Positions 57,984 through 64,000 of a DNA stretch of 64,000 nt are shown here, one piece after another. Origin of the DNA: Dioscorea cayenensis subsp. rotundata (Eukaryota; Streptophyta; Magnoliopsida; Dioscoreales; Dioscoreaceae). The first letter of the stretch is position 1. Each line of letters begins with the position of its first letter. The notes under the pieces are model-generated. The model was not told the origin of the DNA, made no database searches, and saw nothing but the letters and a program-made list of their open reading frames with translations. Made by a program: the position numbers and the translations under genes. The DNA is taken from NCBI RefSeq assembly GCF_009730915.1, contig NC_052476.1, positions 20,627,257 to 20,691,256 on the forward strand, read 5' to 3'.

Positions 57984-60900
57984 ATGGTCGAGACCCGCCG
58001 GAGTTCCGCTTCTTCGAAGCGCCCTATCTCTTCTCCGTCGAACTCCTTGCAATCCACTGCAAAGCGCTTCAAGGTTTTGATCCTTTCCTCTTTTGGGCGA
58101 TTTCGATTTTCTTGGGGTTTGATCTGATTAGGGCCTGGCGTGGTGTTGTTTGGATGGTTTTCAGGTTGAGGAGTCGGGATCTTTGAAAGGAGATCGGGCG
58201 AATTTGAAGAAATCAGCGGTGGATTCCTGGCAGCAGGCATCGGATCCGTGCGCCTCCGATCCGCCCAGGGAGTCGTTGGACAAGGCGCCGGCGCAGGAGG
58301 AGCGGACCAGCGAAACGGCGGCGCGAGGTCGGTTTGAAGTCCTTTTGTGTTTGTTTTTTTTGTTTATTTTAGCGTGGTTTGATTATTGATGGGAAGTTTG
58401 AAGTTCGGTGGCGTGTTCTTTTTGGGGTTCTTTTAGGGTGTGGTCATGCCGAGGCAGAGCCCTTAACGAAGTTGCTGACGCCGTTGGATTTGCCGAAGAA
58501 GAAAGTGGTGAAGACGCGACCCAAGCTTCCATGGGGACGATTAATCTCTCAGTGCAAACAGGTTTGCTCTCGTTTGATATAGTCACACAGTTTTGACGAA
58601 CGTTTTTTTAGCTGAAAACTTTCTTTTATTTTCATTTTTTAATTTTTTTGGAGTTTTGTTATTCATACCTTAGTGAACTAGATGCGGCATTGTTTGGGAT
58701 TTGGATACGCAAGTGTTTTTCATTGAGAGAAGCAGGAGTTCAAGGATTTCATCACTCTCTTCATAGTATTTTATTATTGGAGTGCATCGTGTTCCTTGGC
58801 AATGATATTTCATTATAAATCGGTGCTTATTTCTCTTTAGTATTAGCTGCAGAAATACAGACATGAGATCTAGAAGTTTGATTAATCTTAAAATAAGGTT
58901 GCGTTATTTGGTTGCCTTATTTGAAATTATTTTAACGCAATGGTGTCGTCAGAATTGAAGATTTCTTATTATGGAGATTATGAAATCAATAATGATTGAG
59001 CTTGGGACTGTGCTCATAAATACATGCTTCGATGCACTATTGAAGGTTTTTTGTATACTCAAATTTTTATATGAGAAAGCTGTTTAAGTACTTAAACACT
59101 GTGTATAATTAAATGATGCGGGGTGTACCATTTGAAAGTTTGTTTGCTAGCTGGTTCTCTTGGTTCATAAAGTTTAATGAAATAAATTTTGATGTCTTTA
59201 ACCCCTTGTACTGGCCAGGATGGTTGTCTTAATCAACTTATTATATCTGAATTATCTGTTGACATTTTGAGGATGCTAGATTCTCTTGAATCATGATTAA
59301 TTCGTGTTAATCTGCTGTGAAAAGCAGGGATTGACCTATAGTTGTTCTTTGTGGTTATCATTTCTCTTTTGAACAACTTAGCATAGAAATGCTCTTGGGT
59401 TACATTTAAATTCCTTGAAGTCATCCATTGATCTTGGACCTGGGGTCGTGCTAGATATGGGTCTTCAGGAAATGCGCTCAATAGTTTATTACGGTTTTCT
59501 ATAGTGCGCTATTTTCAAGCTCATTATTTTCATTTTTCTTTCTTTTTTCCAAATTCTGGGATGAACTTGCTCCTTGATGTTCCTTCTTTATTTGCTCACT
59601 GTGTCTTTGTTTGCTTGTTTTTCCATAGAACCCTCACGTTCCTATATGCGGGTCTCTTTTCACTGTTGGTCAAAACAAAAAATGCGATTTACGTTTGGAA
59701 GATCAATCTATAAGTCCAACACTATGCAAGTTGAGGCACACAGAGGTAACTATTATGTGTTATTGTAACAAATTCATGAAACTAATATATTTGCATATTT
59801 TGAGATGAAGAGCACTACATGGTGCCTTAAGATGTGATCAAACTTGTAGACTGAGTTTTATGTTCTATCTTCAGCATGGAGGTGCATCAGTTGCTGTGTT
59901 AGAAATCTCAGGGAGCAAAGGTTTTGTACGAGTTAATGGGAAGATCATTCAACAAAGTTCTAACATTATCCTCTCTGGAGGGGATGAGGTTGTTTTCAGT
60001 TCAACTGGAAGACATTCTTATGTATCCTTTTCAGATTTTTCTTTTCATATCGGTACAGTAATTATTTTTTAATTATTAATGAGGTGTTTAATTTTCATAT
60101 GTCACTATGAGCTCTTCACGTTTCATTTTATAAACAAATGTTCTTTAGCTTCTCTTTAGATATTTGAGCAACTTGGGATTGAGAAATTAACTACACCGCC
60201 GTTACCCTCCTCGCTTAGCATGACAGAATCACAGGTCTCCCCTGCCCGAGGAATTCAGCTTGAAGCTCGATCAGGTGATCCATCGGCTGTTGCTGGTGCT
60301 TCAATACTGGCTTCTCTTTCAAATCATAGAAAGGACATACCAGTTCCTCACCCGGGATCCAACTGTCAAAACATTCATCAAGGACTGGAAACACCAACCC
60401 TGCCCTCTGTTTGTGATGCTTCAGACATTGTCCTTCCTGATCTTGATATAAGTGGTGACTTGGAGAGGGGTCCAACTGAACACAATGGTGTCAATGGGCC
60501 TCCTGCCTCTGATTTTGCTGCTAATGAAGCCTTTCAACTTAGTACTATTGGTTTGAATGCTCATTTTGCCTTAGAAATTGAAAAGTTTTATAGTGCTAAA
60601 TTTAAATTAAGACCATATGTCTTGATGAACACAGGATCGCCAGCTGCTGATTTGGATTTGAGTGGGAACATGTTCAAAGTGCCTGAAGATCAAAGGGAGG
60701 TGCGGAAGGATCTTGATTGTTCTGATGTTTTGCCTACCAATCGGTTCCAAATTTTCAAGGATGGCTTGAGACAAGGGATTCTCAGTGCTTGTGATTTGCA
60801 AGTTTCCTTCGATGATTTTCCCTATTACCTAAGGTGTGAATTTCTTAATAGTATATTGATTCTTTCTGGCTTTACCTGTTTGCCTATGCTTGTTTATTGT

Positions 60901-63900
60901 TTATACTTGTTGGTGCATATTTTTCTTTTTCTTTTTTTCTTTTTTCAATTTTTTATTCCATCTTATTTTTTTATTTTTTTGATTTTTATTATTTTAGGTG
61001 TCCAATAAGCTCTATGTATTTTTAGAGGCTAAAATTGTCTAGTGAGTGGAGTATTTTTTGCAAAATTTCTTAGGTAATACATTGAGCTGGTAGTAGTGTG
61101 GGCATATCATCATGCTACTGTTGAAGCATTACCCCATAGGTTTACATCATGAGCTTGCTGCATACGCACATCAGGTTAAATAACAACCGGTTTTTAAACT
61201 GACTGATTTAAAACCACAATTATTTATCTGTATTGATTGGTGGACTAGCTGTGTATTGTTGTTCATCTTTGGTGGAATGATGATGATACCCATTAGATCT
61301 GTTGTATAATCTAATTAGCATAATAATGAAGATTTACCTTATGATTTTGTGACTTTTTAATTGCCGACTGACTTCTAATGTTTGGATGAGCTGATTATGT
61401 GCCAACTCTGTGACATGATTTATCGCATTTCCATCTTTATCACCATATCTTTCCTGATAATTTTTTGGATAATATGTTTGGCAGTGAACTGGTGGTTGAT
61501 TGCCTTTTTTTCTTAGTAGCTTTTCTATGTCTAGTCTCAAGGTTCACGAAACTAGGCTCTGGACTCCTGGCTGCTGCTATAAATTTTGTTGTCCTCTAGT
61601 GTCAATAGTTTTCCTTGTTCTGTGTTATTCCATATGTACAATGACTTGCAGCCATGAGTACAGGACAATTGGTTTTGTAGTTGTCATCATGAAATATTAT
61701 ATATTCTGCTGTTTGAGTTCTGCATATTATTGGTGATTTAATCTTATTTAACATTTTCTCTTGTTTTGCAGTGAAAATACAAAGAGCATGCTGTTATCAA
61801 CTGCATACATACACTTGGAATGCAAAGAATTTATTAAATTCACTTCAGATATTTCCTCTGCAAGCCAACGGATTTTATTATCTGGCCCTACTGGTTTGCT
61901 GCTTTATCTAGATCATTTTAGTAGCTGATGTGTTTGCATGTTTCATGCTTGTTCTAACAAAAAAATTATTTTTGCTAAACCTCGTTTAGGATCTGAAATT
62001 TATCAAGAAACTTTGACGAAGGCCCTTGCTAAACACTTCAATGCTAGGCTTCTTATTGTAGATTCTCTTCTGCTACCTGGTGTAAGCTTTTGTACTTCCC
62101 CATTGGAGAATTCTGTTTATATATGTATTCAAAGACTTCTGAAAGTTATGCTAGCTTTGAATATAGATGTGCGTCACCATCACTTCAAATATTAACATGA
62201 TTATTTATTATTAAATTTATTGAATTTTTTAGTGCTATAAAGATGCTATTATTATTCATTTTGGAAAATAATGACAGGGATTGCCATCAAAGGATTCAGA
62301 GCCTATCAAAGAAGGTGGAAAAAGTGAGAAACCAAGCAATCCTTCTAAACAACGAGCTGGACAAGTTGAAACAGTACAGCTTAAAAGACCCGCTTCCAGT
62401 GTTGAGGCCGATATTGTAGGGGCATCTGCATTTAATTCCCAATCCTTGTTAAAGCAGGAGACTTCAACCGCATCATCAAAAAACTATACCTTTAAAGAAG
62501 GCAGGCTGTTTTGCTATATTGTTCTCATCGTGTACTCTTTTGTAGGTAACCTTGATTTATTGACTCTATTGGTTTAATATTAACTTAGTGTTTATAATTC
62601 TTTGCTTAGGTGATCGGGTGAGATATGTGGGTCCATTGCATTCAACAGGATTTTCTTTGCAAGCTCCCCAAAGGTATGTTCCTGTTTACAGGCCTCGATC
62701 ATCGTAAATGTGCTGTTCATATTTCAATTACTCCAGTATTATCTCAGTAAGGGGCTTGGATTTATATGATGCCTTTCATATTCCAAATTCTATCAGCTTG
62801 GGATTTACACTACTCTCTCTGTTCTTTAGTTGCTCACGAATATTCTCCTCTAATCAAAGACTCATTTGACAAATTTTTATTCATGGCATCTGTACTTCAT
62901 CTCATGTATCAAATGGCATGGTCATGCTCTCAGGTTATTTGAATAAGTATTTATATTTCCAACTTTTATTGGGACCAGCTATACATTTAGGCTTTTGGCC
63001 CATTTACAACTTCAAATTTCATACTAGAACTTTGGCATAAGATTTGATGAGTTTCTCATAGGGGAACATACATAGTTTCATTCAGGTGGATCACTGTGAT
63101 TTTAACTTGGTGGCGACCAAAGTACTTGTATTTTATCCACTTGCTCAAGGTTAGCTGTACAGTGCATGGTCAAGAACTTGTTAGATACTACCTCATGTTT
63201 AGCATATCCTTAATTCATTAATCACTGTTTTTGGAATGTACTTAATTTTCTAGATGTTGAAGTAGTACAGTGACAGTCAGATTTGGATTTATTTCAAAAA
63301 ATGTTTCTTTGGGTATGTAAGGCTTGTTGGTTTGGCATACTTGGTCTGATTAAATTAGAAAAAGATAACTCTCTTCAGCAGCCGTTGCTTATTTATCCGT
63401 GCAATGTATTCTTGGGTGTAATGTAATGTCAGAAGTACCAATGAGCATACTTGCAAAATCATTGGCAACATCCAGATTCTTTTGATTATTCTCCAAATTG
63501 TTTCTTTTTGTTGTTACTGTATGCGGATTCTTTTCTTATATATTGTTTTTAATGTTATGTTCAGGGGTCCAAACTATGGTTATAGAGGGAAAGTTGTTCT
63601 TACGTTTGAAAATGAATCCTCCAAAGTTGGTGTGCGATTCGATAGGCAAATTCCTGATGGTAATGATCTTGGGGGTGTTTGTGAAGAAGATCGTGGGTTC
63701 TTTTGCCACAGTGAGTGTCCGAGGGAGCCATGCTCAATCATGAACAGAGTACTTATTGATTGCTTTGGTTGATTGTTTCTATCTTACAATTTTTTTCAGC
63801 TGACTTACTTCGTCTTGATTATTCTGGTGGTGAGGACAGTGAAAGGCTTGCCATTAATGAGTTGCTAGAGGTCTGATGTAGTTTTTTTGTATCATGCTGG

Positions 63901-64000
63901 CTAAATTATCATATACCACTTCATTTTATTGTGCTTACTCCATTTTGTGCAGGTTGTATGTGAAGAAAGTAAAAGTGGCCCTCTAATAATATTTTTGAAA
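57984..64000 (+). CDS. FHA-domain AAA-ATPase (plant ATAD/katanin-like family), 5' part
   Basis: Thirteen exons are visible: 57984-58073, 58165-58327, 58437-58561, 59629-59745, 59875-60021, 60160-60833, 61772-61893, 61990-62081, 62278-62500, 62610-62673, 63565-63710, 63800-63870 and 63953 to the edge. The Ser/Arg-rich start MVETRRSSASSKRPISSPSN leads into an FHA-like domain (PWGRLISQ, FTVGQNKKCDLRLEDQSISP, HGGASVAVLEISGSKGFVRV). Then come a long linker, FDDFPYYLSENTKSMLLSTA, ILLSGPTGSEIYQETLTKAL and the KEGDRVRYVGP and GYRGKVVLTFE modules. The catalytic AAA core with Walker A/B lies beyond the edge. This matches the large plant AAA-ATPases such as At1g02890 and At4g02480 (~1,200 residues). Nearly all junctions are GT-AG; the exon 9 junction appears to use GC. 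Cellular role is not well established. Confidence 0.9.

Overview
This window is nuclear DNA of a flowering plant. It has split genes with AT-rich introns, plant-specific families (LPA1, RALF, plant TSPO, plant folate-receptor-like, OTU7-like), and dense plant transposon debris (hAT, copia, LINE, SINE, MITEs). Two runs of exactly 1,000 N (9472-10471 and 27409-28408) are scaffold gaps. I cannot name the species. There are no operons, CRISPR arrays or prokaryotic systems.

Layout, left to right. 0-5.3 kb: two non-overlapping pieces of a DEAH-box splicing helicase gene (DEAH1/ESP3/MEE29 type) pointing at each other, both damaged. 5.3-7.6 kb: repeats and a worn DNA transposon. 7.7-9.4 kb (minus): folate-receptor-like gene with one frameshift. 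11.5-16.0 kb (minus): complete 11-exon OTU/SEC-C deubiquitinase gene, followed upstream by an old ~1 kb tandem duplication. 17.9-22.8 kb (minus): decayed TRAPPC10/TRS130 pseudogene carrying a compact 769-bp copia-type LTR element. 25.4-27.3 kb (plus): small RING-finger gene with a perfectly duplicated exon. 28.6-33.3 kb (plus): LPA1, complete in nine exons. 35.5 kb (plus): RALF peptide gene. 39.5-42.3 kb (minus): heat-shock-factor-binding protein gene with a U12-type AT-AC intron. 42.9-44.1 kb: 5'-truncated LINE with a 14-bp target duplication. 44.9 kb (plus): intronless TSPO gene behind two identical ABRE/G-box elements. 46.6-50.4 kb: autonomous-type but inactivated hAT transposon. 50.7-57.9 kb: a promoter-like stretch, a 4 x ~175-bp array carrying exon-like units, and a SINE. 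58.0 kb to the edge (plus): FHA + AAA-ATPase gene, open at the right end.

The most informative large-scale observation is the order LPA1 - RALF - FHA/AAA-ATPase. As I recall it, this matches three consecutive Arabidopsis loci (At1g02910 LPA1, At1g02900 RALF1, At1g02890 AAA-ATPase). The most informative small-scale ones are the AT-AC intron of the HSBP gene, which a standard GT-AG gene finder will mis-splice, two cases of exons caught in tandem duplication, and the convergent halves of one helicase gene. The genes are not functionally linked; they are ordinary neighbours in a repeat-rich chromosome arm.
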